64,000 nucleotides of DNA from Vombatus ursinus (Eukaryota; Chordata; Mammalia; Diprotodontia; Vombatidae), in NCBI RefSeq assembly GCF_900497805.2, contig NW_020947238.1, positions 2,251,728 through 2,315,727 of the forward strand. The letters are read 5' to 3'. The position numbers and the translations under genes are program-made. This document shows positions 1 to 11,025 of this stretch, in pieces. Positions within the stretch are counted from its first letter, which is position 1. Each line of letters opens with the position of its first letter. The notes under the pieces were generated by a model. It saw only the letters and a list, made by a program, of their open reading frames with translations. It had not been told where the DNA came from and did not search any database.

Positions 1-1069
1 CTCCCTGAGTATTCAGAGTCTCAGTGGACTGTAATTGCTTCAGCTGCATAACTCATTGAACTTTCTTGCCAGTTTCTAAACTATCTTGACTGGGCATAAT
101 ACAAAAATGAAAAGTTCCTATTCATTCCATTTTTCTGGGGCTTTGTGATAACATTTAGCAACTCCCCAATGAAATATCTTCTATATATTGTATTAGGTAT
201 TGCTTCAAGTAATTGCTAAAAGAAATGGGGTCTAGTTCTGTAATACTCATGCCCCCAGTGGCAGAAATCAGAAGAAACCACAAAGAGATTCCTAGGACCC
301 ACTAGATATGTACCGAAGAGTTTTCCAAATTTCTATTCTTTTGGTTCACTTAGAGCTCCAGCCAAAACAGGAACAATGGTAAACTCATCCTTATGGCCTT
401 TCATAGCTTTAGTATTATTAGGCAAATGCATTTCAATACTGTGTTCATCTTTATCTGTCTGCAGACACACATTCAAATAATTCTATCCACCATGTATCTC
501 TACAAATCTTTTGATCAATAAGGAAGTCATACAGAAGTGTTCTGTATATATCCACACTGGGAAGTACACAAAGAGATAGGGGAACATGATGGGAAGGTCT
601 AAGGATAGATATTATCTGGATAACAGATGGATCCAGTTGTTTGTTAACATAAGTAGCATAAGACTCACAGTAAATATATTCTGCATGCGTGGGAAGGGGG
701 GCAATGATGGCTCTAGCAGGTCTTTTTGTGGATTGTACTTGTGAAATCAACTTTCTAATTATGCATTCAGTTGACAACCTGAGGCTGTGAACCATCTTCC
801 AGAATTCCTGGTTTCCCTAAAGACCACTCAAATGAACATTTGAGAATCTGTGCCAGATATGTTGCATAAAGATGAATGAAGAGTTGGTGGTGGTGGCTAC
901 AAGAATGGCTCGGGATAGGACCAGGCACTGGGGGTTCTAGCCCAAAAGAAGGTGGCCTGAGAAAGGGGATGGGCCTGGCTCAAGAGAAAGAGAAGGAAGA
1001 AGAGGAGGAGCAATAAAAATGGAGGAGGAGAGGGGAAGGAGAAAAAGGAGGAGAAGAAGGATATTGGAA
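1..1069. other. Unrecognised intergenic DNA with a purine-rich tract
   Basis: I recognise no gene or named repeat here. A GGA/GAA-rich tract at about 985-1062 directly borders the L1 relic that follows. The only sizeable open frame (451-795, minus) is described separately. Confidence 0.5.
451..795 (-). other. Unrecognised 114-codon open frame
   Basis: An uninterrupted minus-strand frame of 114 codons with a mixed, non-repetitive composition, including a segment reading [19 protein letters not shown]. It matches no L1, HAL1 or SINE sequence in this window. Sequence on both sides in the same orientation holds several stops, so this is not a complete gene. It could be an exon-like remnant of a processed pseudogene or simply a chance open frame. 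I see no splice sites, promoter or poly(A) signal tied to it. I assign no function. Confidence 0.15.
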
Positions 1070-2335
1070 TAATCATATGATTTTATTGGTTTTATTACCT
1101 ATATGGTCAATTATTCTGATAGTTTTCAAATACAGCCCTACATTCCTGGTATAAATCACACCTGGTCATAGTGTATGATTCTTGTGATATACTACTATAG
1201 TCACTTTGTTAGTGTTTTATTTAATTTTTTGCATTAATATTTATTAGGGAAATTGGTGTATAATTTTCTTTTTGTTTTAGGTCTTCCTGGTTTAGGTATC
1301 ATCACCATATTTGTGTCATGAAAGGAATTTGGTAGGATTCCATTTTTGCCTATTTTTCCAAATAGCTTATATGGTACTGGTATTAATTCCTCATTACATA
1401 TTTGGTAGAATGCACTTGTGTATCCATCTGGTCCTGGGGGATTTTTCCTCAGGAGTTCATTGATGGCTTGTGCATTTTCTTTTCCTAAGTTAAGATTATT
1501 TAAGTATTCTTTTTCTTCTGTAAATCTGGGCAGTTTATATTTTTGTAAATATTCAAACATTTTGCTTTGACTGTCAGATTAATTGGCATATAACTGGGAA
1601 AAATAGCTCCTAATGATTGTTTATTTTCCTCTTTATTGGTGTTGAATTCACCATTTACATTTTTGATAATGGTAATTTGGTTTTCTTTTTTAAAATCAAA
1701 TTAATGAATGGTTTATCTATTTTATTTTTTCATGAAATCAACTCTTAGTTTTGTTTATTACTTGAATGGTTTTATTACTTTTAATTTTATTAATCTCTCC
1801 TTTGATTCTCAGGATTTCCAATTTGTTCTTTAATTGAGGATTTTAAATTTGTTATTTTTTTCTGGTTTGTTTTTGTTTCTTAGTTGCATGCATAATTTAT
1901 TGAACTGTTCTTTCTCTATTTTATTGACAAGTATTTAGAGATATAAAATTTCTCCCAAGTACTGCTTTGGCTACATCCCATAAATTTTGGCATGTTATCT
2001 TATTGTTGTCCTTTGCTTTAATGAAATTATTGATTGTTTCTCTTTTGTTTTTTGACCCACTCTTTCTAATTTTTACTCTGTTTCTGTGGCCTTTTATTTA
2101 ATGTAATTTTATTGATTTTTTTTATCTGAAAGGGATGAATTTAACTTTTCTACTGTTCTGAATTTGGTTATAAGGTATTTATGCCCTAATACATGGTCAA
2201 CTTTTGTGTAGGTGCCATTTACTACTAAGAAAAAGGTATATTTCTTTCTACTGCCACTCAATTTTCTCCAGAAGCCCTTCATATCTAATTTTTCTAAAAT
2301 TCTATTCAATGGCTTAACTTTTATCTTGTTTATTT
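1070..2335 (-). pseudogene. L1 ORF2 relic: endonuclease end to RT start
   Basis: L1 ORF2 encodes an endonuclease plus reverse transcriptase that carries out target-primed reverse transcription. Here the frame at 2309-2109 contains TKVDHVLGHK, the conserved end of the apurinic-type endonuclease (TRIDHILGHK-like in intact L1). The frame at 1560-1234 contains [14 protein letters not shown], then [20 protein letters not shown], matching the RT entry motif SPGPDGFTAEFYQ and ILPNSFYEASIILIPKPG. The catalytic YADD-type box lies beyond the preserved part. Frames are broken by stops and shifts, so no enzyme can be made. Confidence 0.85.
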
Positions 2336-2339
2336 TTTG

Positions 2340-2935
2340 TTAGATTTTTATCAAATTTATTCAAATTTTCAATTCAGCCCTGGCCTTTTATCAGGAATGC
2401 TTGAAAATCCTGTTTCATTAACTTTCAATTTTTTCTCTCAAAGAATCATACTCAGTTTTTTTCTAGGTTGTTTTCCTTATTGTAATCCTAGTTCCTTTGC
2501 CTTCCAGAATATCATATTCCAAGTCCCCTGCTCCTTTAATATGAAAATTGATAAATCTTGTGTGATCATGATTGTAGTTCCATGGTAATCAAATGGTTTC
2601 TTTGCATGTACTTGAAATATTTTCTCTTTGATCCCTGGGATAACTGAAATTTGGCTATAATATTCCTGGCAGTTGTCATTTTGGTAATTTTTTTCCAGGA
2701 GATGATTGGTGGGTTCTTTCAGATTCTATTTTTCCTTCTGTTTCTAAGATATCGGGGCAGTGTTCCTTGATAATTTCTTTATATATGATGTATGATCTCT
2801 TTCATTTGAGAGTTGATTTGTTACTCTTATAATTATTAAATTACCTCCTCTCAATCTGTTTCCCAGGTTAGTTCTTTTTCTTATGAGACATTTCACATTT
2901 TATTCTATTTATCATTCTTTTTTATTTTTTCTATT
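2340..2935 (-). pseudogene. L1 ORF1 relic: RRM and C-terminal domain
   Basis: The minus strand aligns by eye with the ORF1 segments of the HAL1 copies in this window: the 'lipid' of shared blocks from the end of the coiled coil through the C-terminal domain, in the same order. Recognisable blocks include the reverse complements of TCCTTGATAATTTCTT and CAGAATATCATATTCCA. ORF1p is the RNA-binding trimeric chaperone of the L1 particle. The N-terminal half of the coiled coil is missing. The frame is heavily interrupted, more so than in any HAL1 copy here, so the copy is old. Confidence 0.7.
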
Positions 2936-2960
2936 CTAAAAATATTCATTATTGAGTTTT

Positions 2961-3454
2961 TATTTTTGCCAGTATCTACATCAATGGAAAATATGGTATG
3001 CTATGGCTTTTTGTAATACTGGGTTTAAAAATAAATGAAAAGAAACCATCTATTCCTTTGTGTGTTTACAAAGATCAAGTATAATCAGAAAGAAAGAAAA
3101 AAAAAGAATACAACAATGGATCTACCTGGTACTTCTTATGAAAATATCTTAATTGACTATTGGCATTGATTGCCAAAGGCTTAGTATGCTCCTCATGCTA
3201 ATAATAATACCTTACAATCAAATAGAAACTTATTTCCTGAGTGTCCACAGAGTAGTTCACCAACTCAATTCATGTTGGGCTCATTTCACCACCGAAGTGA
3301 AGTCATTTCCATTGTTGACAGCAGAAGCCAAGTAGACAATCTGCATATAGTGCATGGTATAACAGTAGGAATAGAAAAAGCCTTGGCCAAGAGGAGTAGA
3401 GTAAACCTTTACCCTTATGAAACAAGTCTTTGATTCTTTACAACTGATTTAAAG
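2961..3454. other. No gene seen; pre-insertion flank
   Basis: About 490 bases between two mobile elements. There is a short A/AAAG-rich stretch near 3090-3110. I recognise nothing else. The last 14 bases are the target site of the element that follows. Confidence 0.5.
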
Positions 3455-3959
3455 CCAAAATAACTTTCTTTTTTGTATTTACTTAGTATTTTATTTTCCC
3501 CAATTAGATGTAAAATAATTTTAACATTTATTTTTAAAACTTTGAGTTCCAAATTATCTCTCTTCCTCCCTCCCCACCTTTCATCATTGGGAAGGCAAGC
3601 AATGAAATATAGGTCAAACATGTGTAGTCATGCAAAAGATATCCATAATAGTCATGTTGAGAAAGAAAACAGACAAAAAGTCTCAAGAAAAATAAAGAAA
3701 AAAAATTTTAAAAGTGTGCTTCAATCTGTATTCAGACACTATCAGTTCTTTCTCTGGGGATGAATAGCATTTTCATCATAAATCCTTCAGAGTTGTATTG
3801 GATCATTGTATTATTGAGAATAGCTAAATCATTCATAGCAGATCATCTCACAATATTGTTGTTAATTTGTATACAGTTCATTTTACTTTGTTTCAGCACA
3901 TGCAAGTCTTTCCAGGTTTTTCTGAGAGCATGCTGCTCATAATTGCTTAAAGTACAATA

Positions 3960-4545
3960 GTATTCCTTCATAATCACTTACCACAACATGTTTAGCCATC
4001 CCCCAGTTGATGAACATCCCCTCAATATCTAATTCTTTACCCCCATAAAAGGTGCTTTGAATATATTTCATTTATTTATTTATTATTTATTATTTTTTAC
4101 TTTTCATTTTTTACCTCTTTTGGGATACAGATCTAGTAGTGGTAGGTCAAAGGGTATGCCTGGTTTTATAGCCCCTTGGGCATAGTCCCAAATTGCTCTA
4201 CAGAATGTTTGAATCCATTCACAACTCCACCAATAATGCATTAATGTCTCATTTTTCCCAAATCCCCTCAAACATTTGTCATTTATCCTTTCTGTCCTAT
4301 TAGTCAATGTAATAGGTTTGAGGTAGTACCTCAAGATTGTTTTAATTTTCATTTCTCCAACCAATAGTGAGTTAGAATATTTTTATATGACTATGGATAG
4401 TTTTGATTCCTTCATCTGAAAACTGATCATATCTTTTGACAATATATCAATTGGTGAATGGCTCTTATTTTTATAAATTTGATGCAGTTCTCTATATGTT
4501 CGAGAAATGAGGCCTTTATTAGAGAAATTTCTTTTAATTTTTTTC
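3960..4545 (-). pseudogene. ORF2 C-terminal remnant in type-B element
   Basis: The minus strand encodes the L1 ORF2 C-terminal region that precedes the 3' UTR. The open piece at 4364-4104 reads MVGEMKIKTILRYYLKP, then NETLMHYWWSCEW, matching the human L1 stretch REMQIKTTMRYHLTPVR and GTLLHCWWDCKLVQPLW. This domain binds RNA non-specifically in L1. It is fused almost directly to what would be the first codons of ORF2. Stops and frameshifts interrupt it, and a T/TTA-rich stretch at about 4068-4110 has expanded inside it. Confidence 0.75.
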
Positions 4546-5119
4546 ACAGCTGCTATTGCTAATTGTATTTACTTCCATCATATTTCCCTCTCTCCCTTTT
4601 ATGCTATTATCTTTTTCCTTTCTCCTGGTCCCTCCTCAAAAGTGTTTTGCTTCAGACTACCCTTCCCCTAATCTGTTCTCCCTTGTATTACCTCCCTTCT
4701 CCTAACTCCATCCCTCCTACTTTCCTGTAGCATAAGATAGATAGTTGTACCCAATTGTGTGTTTATGTCATTCCCTATTTGAACCAATTGTGATGAGAGT
4801 AAAGTTCACTCAGCTCCCTTCTTCTCTTCTGCTGTTAAAGCTTTTTCTTGCCTTTTATATTAGATAATTTACACAATTCCTTATATCCCTTTCCCTTTCT
4901 CCTAGTACATTCCTATCTCATCACTTGGTTTTTGCATTTTTTTTAAGATATCGTCCCTTTGTATTCAATTTATACCTGTGCCCTCTGTCTATAAATACTC
5001 CTTATAACTACCCTAATAATGAGAAAGGTCTTATGAGTTACAAATATCATCTTCCCATGTAGAAATGTTAACAGTTTAACCTTAAGTCCTTTATGATTTC
5101 CCATTCCTGTTTACCTTTT

Positions 5120-6130
5120 TATGCTTCTCTTGAATCTTGTACTTAAATGTCAAATTTTATATTCCGCTCTTTTCTCTTCATCAAGACTGTTTGAAAGTCT
5201 TTTATCTCATTGAATGTCCATTTTTACCCAGAAGGATTATATTCAATTTTGCTGGGTAGGTGATTCTTGATTTCAATACTAGCTCCTTTGCCCTCTGGAA
5301 TATCATTCTCCAAGTCCTCTGATCCTTTAGGATAGAAGCTGCTAAATCTTGTGTTATCCTGACTGTGCCTCCATGATACTTGAATTGTTGCTTTCAGGCT
5401 GCTTGCAATGTTTTCACCTTGACCTGGAAACTCTGGAATTTGGCTATAATATTCCTGCCAGTTTTCATTTTGGTATCTCTTTCAGGAGGTGATCAGTGGA
5501 TTCTTTTAATTTCTATTTTATCGTCTGGTTCTATAGTATCAGGACAGTTTCCCTTGATAATTTCTTGAAAGATAATGTCTAGGCTCTTTTTTTTTAATCA
5601 TGGCTTTTAAGTAGTCCAATAATTTTTAAATTATCTCTCCCAGATCTATTATTCAGGTGAGTTGTTTTTGCAATGAGATACTTCACATTGTTTTATTTCT
5701 TTTACATTCTTTTGGTTTTGTTTTATTTTTTCTTGATTTCTCATAAAGTCATTAGCTTCCATTTGCTCCATTCTAATTTTAAGGAATTATTTGGACCTCC
5801 TTTTCCATTTGGTCAGTTCTGTTTTTTAAGACATTCTTCTACTAATTGTTTTTTTTTTTTTTGGACTCTTTTACCATTTGGTGTAATCTATTTTTTAAGG
5901 TATTATTTACCTCAGTATTTTATTGGGTCTCCTTTAGAAAACTGTTGACTCATTTTTCATTATTTTCTTGCATGACTCATTTCTCTCCCCAATTTTCCTC
6001 TACCTCTTTTACTTATTTTTCAACCTCCTCTTTGAGTTCTTGCATGGCCTGATACCAATTCATATTTTTCTTGGAGACTTTGGATGTAGGAACTTTGATT
6101 TTTTTGTCTTCTTCTGAGTGTGAATGCTGA
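5120..6130 (-). pseudogene. ORF1 relic of type-B element
   Basis: L1-type ORF1 on the minus strand. The N-terminal part lies near 6130-6050, the coiled coil near 6050-5690, the RRM near 5690-5500 and the C-terminal domain at 5500-5120. Every block has a counterpart in the HAL1 copies of this window, such as the tract around 5390-5450 matching the ARKKQFKYCGNTI region. Multiple frame breaks exist. No full frame survives. Confidence 0.7.
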
Positions 6131-6605
6131 TCTTCTGTGTCACCATAATAACTTTCAATAGTCAAGGGTTTTTTTTTTTGTTGTTGTTGTTTATTTGCTC
6201 AGTTTCTTGGCCTGTTACTGGACTCTTAACTGTTTGTTACAGTAGGTTTCTTACTTCTGGGTGGAGGGCACAAGGAATTTTGTGCAGCTATTTTCAGAGG
6301 TACTTCTAGTATTTCAGTTCTTCCAAGTTGGTATGATCTGAGAAGAGGTGTTTACTCCTCTCCTGGCCTGTGCTCTAGTCTGTGAGTGACCACAAGCATT
6401 CTTTTCTGTACTGTAACTGTGAAGGCTGCCCCCCATTTCACTGTGGGTGCAAGCTCTGATGTACTCGTGTTCCTCTTTGCCCTGGAACTGCCACACAGAT
6501 ATGAGTATGGACAAAGCAACAGAATCCTACTTTAGTGCTAGAAAAAGACCCCTGCAATCTCCTTGTCACCAGTTGTTTGACCCTGTTATAGTCCATAGAC
6601 TGAGA

Positions 6606-6655
6606 ACTCTGGAAGCAACTGCTGCCACTGCTGCTGCCACTGCTGCTGCCACTGC
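6606..6655. repeat. GCTGCCACT-type short tandem repeat
   Basis: Several near-perfect copies of a nine-base unit (ACTGCTGCC) inside the 5' UTR of the type-B element. In some frames it would encode poly-Ala or poly-Ser, which explains an open frame there. It has no sign of being a gene. Confidence 0.7.
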
Positions 6656-7277
6656 TGATATAGTCACTTCCAAGACCTCCTCCTAGTTTGCTGTGGTGAT
6701 GGCTGTGCTGGTGCTCCACTCTCACCCAATTGTGATAGACCTTTCCTACTGACCTTCTTGGTTGTCTTTGGTATCTGTGCACTGAGTTGTCTGGAAACCA
6801 CCAGTGCCAATACCTCTGCTGATTCAGTAATTCCTAAGGCCTATTCTTTGTTTACTGGGGCTGGGGCTGTGCTGGAGTGGCCTGCACTGTACTGCACTGT
6901 ACTCTCACCCAGGTGCAACAAACAAATTTCCTGCTGACCTTCCAAATTATCTTTGGAATCTGGGCACTGACAGGTCTGGAAACCACTGCTTCTGCCAGTG
7001 ATTCAGTTGTGGGAGGCTTGCTTCTGATTTGGTGAGGCCTGATCTGTCCTGAATTGTCCTGAGCTCATCTTTCATGCTGGTAAAACAGATTTTTCCTGCT
7101 GATTTTCTAAGTTTTCTTTGTCTGTAAATTTGTTTAACTCTATCTTTTTGTGGATTCTGCTGCTCTAGAATTTGTTTAGAATCATTTTTTAAAGATATTT
7201 GAAGAGTTTGGGGGATAGCTCAGGTGAGACCCTGCATTGACTACACCATCTCGGCTCTGCATCCCAAAATAACTTTC

Positions 7278-8490
7278 AAAAAAAGGTAAATCTTGATCAG
7301 AAACCACTAGCAAACAACACTTTTAAATAGATTTGATGATGTTGATGATGAATTTGTACCTAGGATAGACACCAGAGGTTCTGGAAAGTTTTGTGATTTT
7401 AAGATATTAATGTTTCCTACAGAATTTCCATCATGTTCAATTGGCTATATAACAAACTGAACTTCTCTAGAGAAAAAAAGTTGATTGTACTTGTTTCTAA
7501 TCTATTGTACAAAAATCGACAAAATGACAAGTGAAATATTAAAATGTTCAGCTTGAGTCAAAATATCAGTGTATTGATGGTAAAATTTGACAGGGATCTC
7601 ATTTACCGGGAAGGAGGATGCACAATGGGTGTGCTCTATTACAATGCAACCTAATTGTTGCATCCATTTACTTTGAAGTGAACCAAAGCATTTCCCCCCA
7701 TAAATGTATGTTTGGATACAAATCAATAATCTTGCTGGCATCATCCCCATCCATTTGTTATGAGTATTTTCAACATCGTACATTATATGATTTGTACCCT
7801 CAAAAGTTGCAAATAAATGTTATCTGCAGCACTATTTGATTTGCTATCTATTCATGTATTTTTACATCTTCCATAATTAACCTTCCAAACTAATTTCAGC
7901 AGACAAACTGCTGCCAGTATCATGAAGAAGATTAAAAGCTAAGAATTCAGGCTATACTATTGGCATTCTTTTATACTTGAACACTAACTTTTCATAATGG
8001 ACTTAAACCAATTTAATTTTTAGTATCAGGTGTCTCATTTGATTTTCCACCTGGACTATCAATCCATGTCCTAGAAAAGTAAAACAAAACCAGTTCTACT
8101 GTAATATTCAGCAGACTAAACAATTAGATGTGACTGAAGGGAACAGATTGAACAGAAAAGGTGGTTCAGCTTTCTGTTCACTCAAGCAATAGTCAAGATT
8201 CATGAGTTCTTTATGTAATCTTAAGACATAGAAATGATCATATTCCATATCTATCATGAACTCATAAAATGTAGTTAATTAAAACTTTCTAAATATCAGA
8301 ATGTTAATTGAAAATACAAGTTTGTATGCTCCACTCTAAATAAGCAGATTAACAATGGATTGAATATGGTGAAAAAAAAACTCAAAAATTTGATAATTCA
8401 TTCTTATTTTCTACCCATGTTAAATCAAGAATAATAATGGTACTATCCACCCATCATAAAATTTAATTTAAAATAGTTGGTGGGAAAGGA
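7278..8490. other. No recognisable gene or repeat
   Basis: Ordinary AT-rich DNA. A minus-strand frame of 93 codons at 7783-7502 is open but matches nothing I know. It is mentioned in the findings because it shares orientation with the 451-795 frame and the two are separated only by insertions and about 1.2 kb of other sequence. Confidence 0.4.
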
Positions 8491-8496
8491 TATATG

Positions 8497-8625
8497 ACTT
8501 GGAGGCAAAGAGCCTGGGTTTAAATCTGTGTTCTGCTATTACTATCTCTATGACTTTTGCCAAATCACCTAACTTTCCTATGCCTCTGTTTCCTCATCTT
8601 CACATTAAGAGTTTAAATTTGAGGA
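8497..8625 (+). mobile_element. MIR SINE remnant
   Basis: Shows the MIR order: GACTTGGAGGCAAAGAGCC, then TGGGTTTAAATC (a decayed box B), then the CORE-like CTATGACTTTTGCCAAATCAC and TTTCCTCATCTTCACATTAA. It is heavily mutated, as expected for an ancient mammalian repeat. Confidence 0.75.
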
Positions 8626-8649
8626 TGAATATGATATTAATGTTATATA

Positions 8650-8870
8650 TGTGTGGTACTTTTAGGTTTTCAATTGATTTTGTGTGTATTACCTTATTGT
8701 AATCTTGTATCTGCCCTGTGAGACAAGAGCTACAGGTAATATCCTCATTTCATAGGTGAAGAAACTGAATTTAAAAGAGCCTTGATTTCATGCCCATGAA
8801 GCCTCAGCTAGTAAGTATAGACACAGGATTTGAAACTGAGTTTTCTTTACTACATATCCAGAACTATAGC
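8650..8870 (-). mobile_element. MIR SINE remnant, opposite orientation
   Basis: Read on the plus strand it contains CCCTGTGAGACAAGAGC, ATATCCTCATTTCATAGGTG, AAACTGAA and CTCAGCTAGTAAGTATAG, which is the reverse complement of the MIR body. It lies tail to tail with the preceding MIR. Confidence 0.7.
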
Positions 8871-8984
8871 TTATAGGCCATCCAGAAGATCTAAATGATT
8901 CAGAATCAACAACATTCACTTTTTTTTAAATTTACAAAATATACTTTAATTGTCAATACACATGAAGGTAAAAAGGAAGAAAAG

Positions 8985-9406
8985 AATAAATATTACTTTG
9001 TGCCAGATACTATGTTAAACACTTTTTTATGAAATTAACTGTATTACTTCTAATAGGTTTTAATAGATAATAATTATTAAACTATGATATTAATATATAT
9101 TAATTCTAATAACTTTAATATACTACTTTTAGTCAAACTACATGGAGGTGTTAGTGTTTAAATCTTATTGCATGATCTCATTATTCAAAGTTACATATTA
9201 AAATGACTGCCAAAGGTTTGGCTGTATCCTTTCTTCCAGTATTGTACCAATATATCATCTTATTGCATTTTTTACAATATAAACATACAAAAGTGTGAAT
9301 AGAAGTATTATAGACTCTCATTTCAAGTGTGTTGTTGACTACATCTCACAATTAGTGTTGTAGGGGTACCCAAGGTTTCAAATGCCTCTTTTCTGATATA
9401 ACTGAC
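8985..9406 (-). repeat. Unnamed repeat unit, copy A (inverted)
   Basis: Its reverse complement matches 10697-11025 along the left and centre: ATCAGAAAAGAGGCAT, GTGAGATGTAG.CAAC, TTGAAATGAGA, CATGCAATAAGATTTAAAC. It matches 10380-10690 along the centre and right, including an AT-rich stretch and a MIR-like end reading GGCACAAAGTAAT. Rough identity is about three quarters, so the copies are old. I do not recognise the family. Confidence 0.65.
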
Positions 9407-10160
9407 TTGAACCCACATTCTGTGTTCCCCCTACTGTTATTTGCCAGTAACTAATGCCCCAGTTCCACTTAACAAATTGAAATAAATTTTACAAAGGATA
9501 TTTAATAAGACGATATAACTAAAACAGAAATACAAATATTTCCCCTTCAGTACCTTATAGTCTAGGGATAATAAACTAAGGCTCAAACCATTTTCTAAAT
9601 AGCATTGATCCCAACAAATACATGTCCAATTGTAATATTGCTCCTAGAAAGGTTATTATAAGCTACCACATGGCTGGATACTTGGAACTTTAAAGCTGGA
9701 TACAATTCCTGACACAAACTACATCCCAGGACCATTGTGGATCTTGTTTTACTGACCTATAGAAACTCCCAAAGCCTTCTCTTCACCTAAAGTGAAAGAA
9801 TAAGTGCTGAGGTAAAAAATTGAGGCCAATATTCATGATCCATCTATCACTTTTCCTTTTCAACATGGTCATACCTGTCTCATCAAAATATTATCAGATA
9901 GGAAGAAGTCAATCAAGAAGATGGCTTGGTTCTCTATAGCAAGTATCTTTGGAATGTTTCTCCAATGCTGGTAACATAAATGCATTCAATCAATGAGGCT
10001 CCTCTTAACACATAGTCAGCAGATTGGAAACATTTACAGAATTTTTGTCCCTAATGCAAAGTCCATATGGGCATTGTATGAGCTGTGTATTCTGTGCAGA
10101 CTCATCAGAATTGAGCTTATTGTCCAGTGTTCCCTTTTCACAGATAGCTAAGCAGCAAAG
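9407..10160. other. No recognisable gene
   Basis: About 750 bases with no frame, repeat or motif that I can name. It separates inverted and direct copies of the unnamed repeat. Confidence 0.4.
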
Positions 10161-10164
10161 TGGA

Positions 10165-10330
10165 CATAGTCAAAGTGGTACTGAGTCCAAATTTTGCCTG
10201 ACACTTACTAGCTACGTGACCTCAGCAAAAAACTTCAGTCAGTCTGAGTTTCCCCACTTGTTAAATCAGGATAATAATAGTACTTTCATCACCAGATTAT
10301 TGTGAAGATTTAATAAGTTAATATAATAAA
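10165..10330 (+). mobile_element. MIR-like SINE remnant
   Basis: Contains GACACTTACTAGCTACGTGA, followed by a decayed CTCAGTTTCCCC-like stretch, AAATCAGGATAATAATAGTA and ATTGTGAAGATTTAATAAG, the usual MIR order. Confidence 0.75.
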
Positions 10331-10379
10331 ATAATTTAGTGATTATTAATAATGAATATTAGTAATGCTATGTACACCA

Positions 10380-10690
10380 TTGTGTGTTTCTGTTGTGGAG
10401 ATATAATAAAATGATAAATTAGTACAATCACTGGCAGAAGAGACATGGATCAAACTTTGGGAGTTTGAATACCCTTTCAGTAATGAGATTGTGCAATAAG
10501 ATTTAAACATTACCCCTATGCAGTTTTTCTTAACAGTATGTTAGAGTTATTAGAGTTGATATCTATTAATATGTTATTAATAATTGATTAAATGATTAAT
10601 AACTATTATATTTTAATAACTTAGAGATAATAGAGTTAATATTAAAAATGTTTAAAATAGTGCCTGGCACAGAGTAATAAATGGGTTTTT
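10380..10690 (+). repeat. Unnamed repeat unit, copy B (right part)
   Basis: Starts within the unit near the ATAAAATGATAAATTAGTAC stretch. It shares GTGCAATAAGATTTAAAC and the GCAGTTT..TTAACAGTATG block with copy C, then continues through an AT-rich part to a MIR/L2-like end (TAGTGCCTGGCACAGAGTAA), as copy A does. Confidence 0.6.
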
Positions 10691-10696
10691 TTTCAG

Positions 10697-11025
10697 GTCA
10701 ATAGCATCAGAAAAGAGGCATGTGATGCATTCAGGGGTGCCCCTATAAACTTAAAGGTGAGATGTAGCCAACCTCACTCTTGAAATGAGAAGCTATAATA
10801 CTTGTTATGTATTATATGTACTTGTTATGTACACTATAGTACTAACACTAAACACTAACAAGTTTACACTATGCAGATAGATTAAATGATGTATAGGTAT
10901 AATCACTGGCAAAATGCATGGATGTAATGTTTGGGAGTAATTTTAATGTGTAACATTTAAGTGATTAGATCATGCAATAAGATTTAAACACAAACCTGCA
11001 GTTTGGCTAAACAGTATGTCTGCAG
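10697..11025 (+). repeat. Unnamed repeat unit, copy C (left and centre)
   Basis: Runs from CATCAGAAAAGAGGCATG through GTGAGATGTAGCCAAC and TCATGCAATAAGATTTAAAC to GCAGTTTGGCTAAACAGTA. It lacks the AT-rich right end found in A and B. Confidence 0.65.

Larger units (their letters stand above)
1070..2960 (-). mobile_element. Decayed L1 (minus), internally deleted
   Basis: Reading the minus strand, 2935-2340 corresponds to the RRM/C-terminal part of L1 ORF1. It is followed without the usual inter-ORF spacer by ORF2 from the end of the endonuclease to the start of the reverse transcriptase (2335-1070). The spacer and the start of ORF2 are therefore deleted. The 3' part of ORF2 and the 3' UTR are missing as well. 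Many stops and indels make this one of the older L1 copies. No clear target-site duplication was found. Confidence 0.8.
3469..7263 (-). mobile_element. Type-B half-L1: ORF1 plus ORF2 C-terminal part
   Basis: A 3.8-kb minus-strand retroelement. It is flanked by a perfect 14-bp duplication, CCAAAATAACTTTC, at 3455-3468 and 7264-7277, which fixes both ends. From its 5' end (7263) it carries a 5' UTR beginning with an AGAGCCGAGATGGTG-type start, ORF1 (about 6130-5120), an inter-ORF spacer and then only the last part of ORF2 (about 4545-3960). A marsupial L1-type 3' UTR and an A-rich tail follow. The endonuclease and reverse transcriptase region is absent. The junction, at about 4543-4546, is the same as in the element at 61962-64000. 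It is therefore a deletion derivative that probably moved with L1 enzymes, and it differs from the shorter HAL1 copies, which have no ORF2 sequence at all. Confidence 0.75.

Noticed and set aside
6438-6782. 114-codon open frame and poly-Ala-like 6447-6686 frame
   Set aside because: Both lie in the 5' UTR of the type-B element over a GCTGCCACT repeat. The open frames are produced by the repeat, not by a gene.
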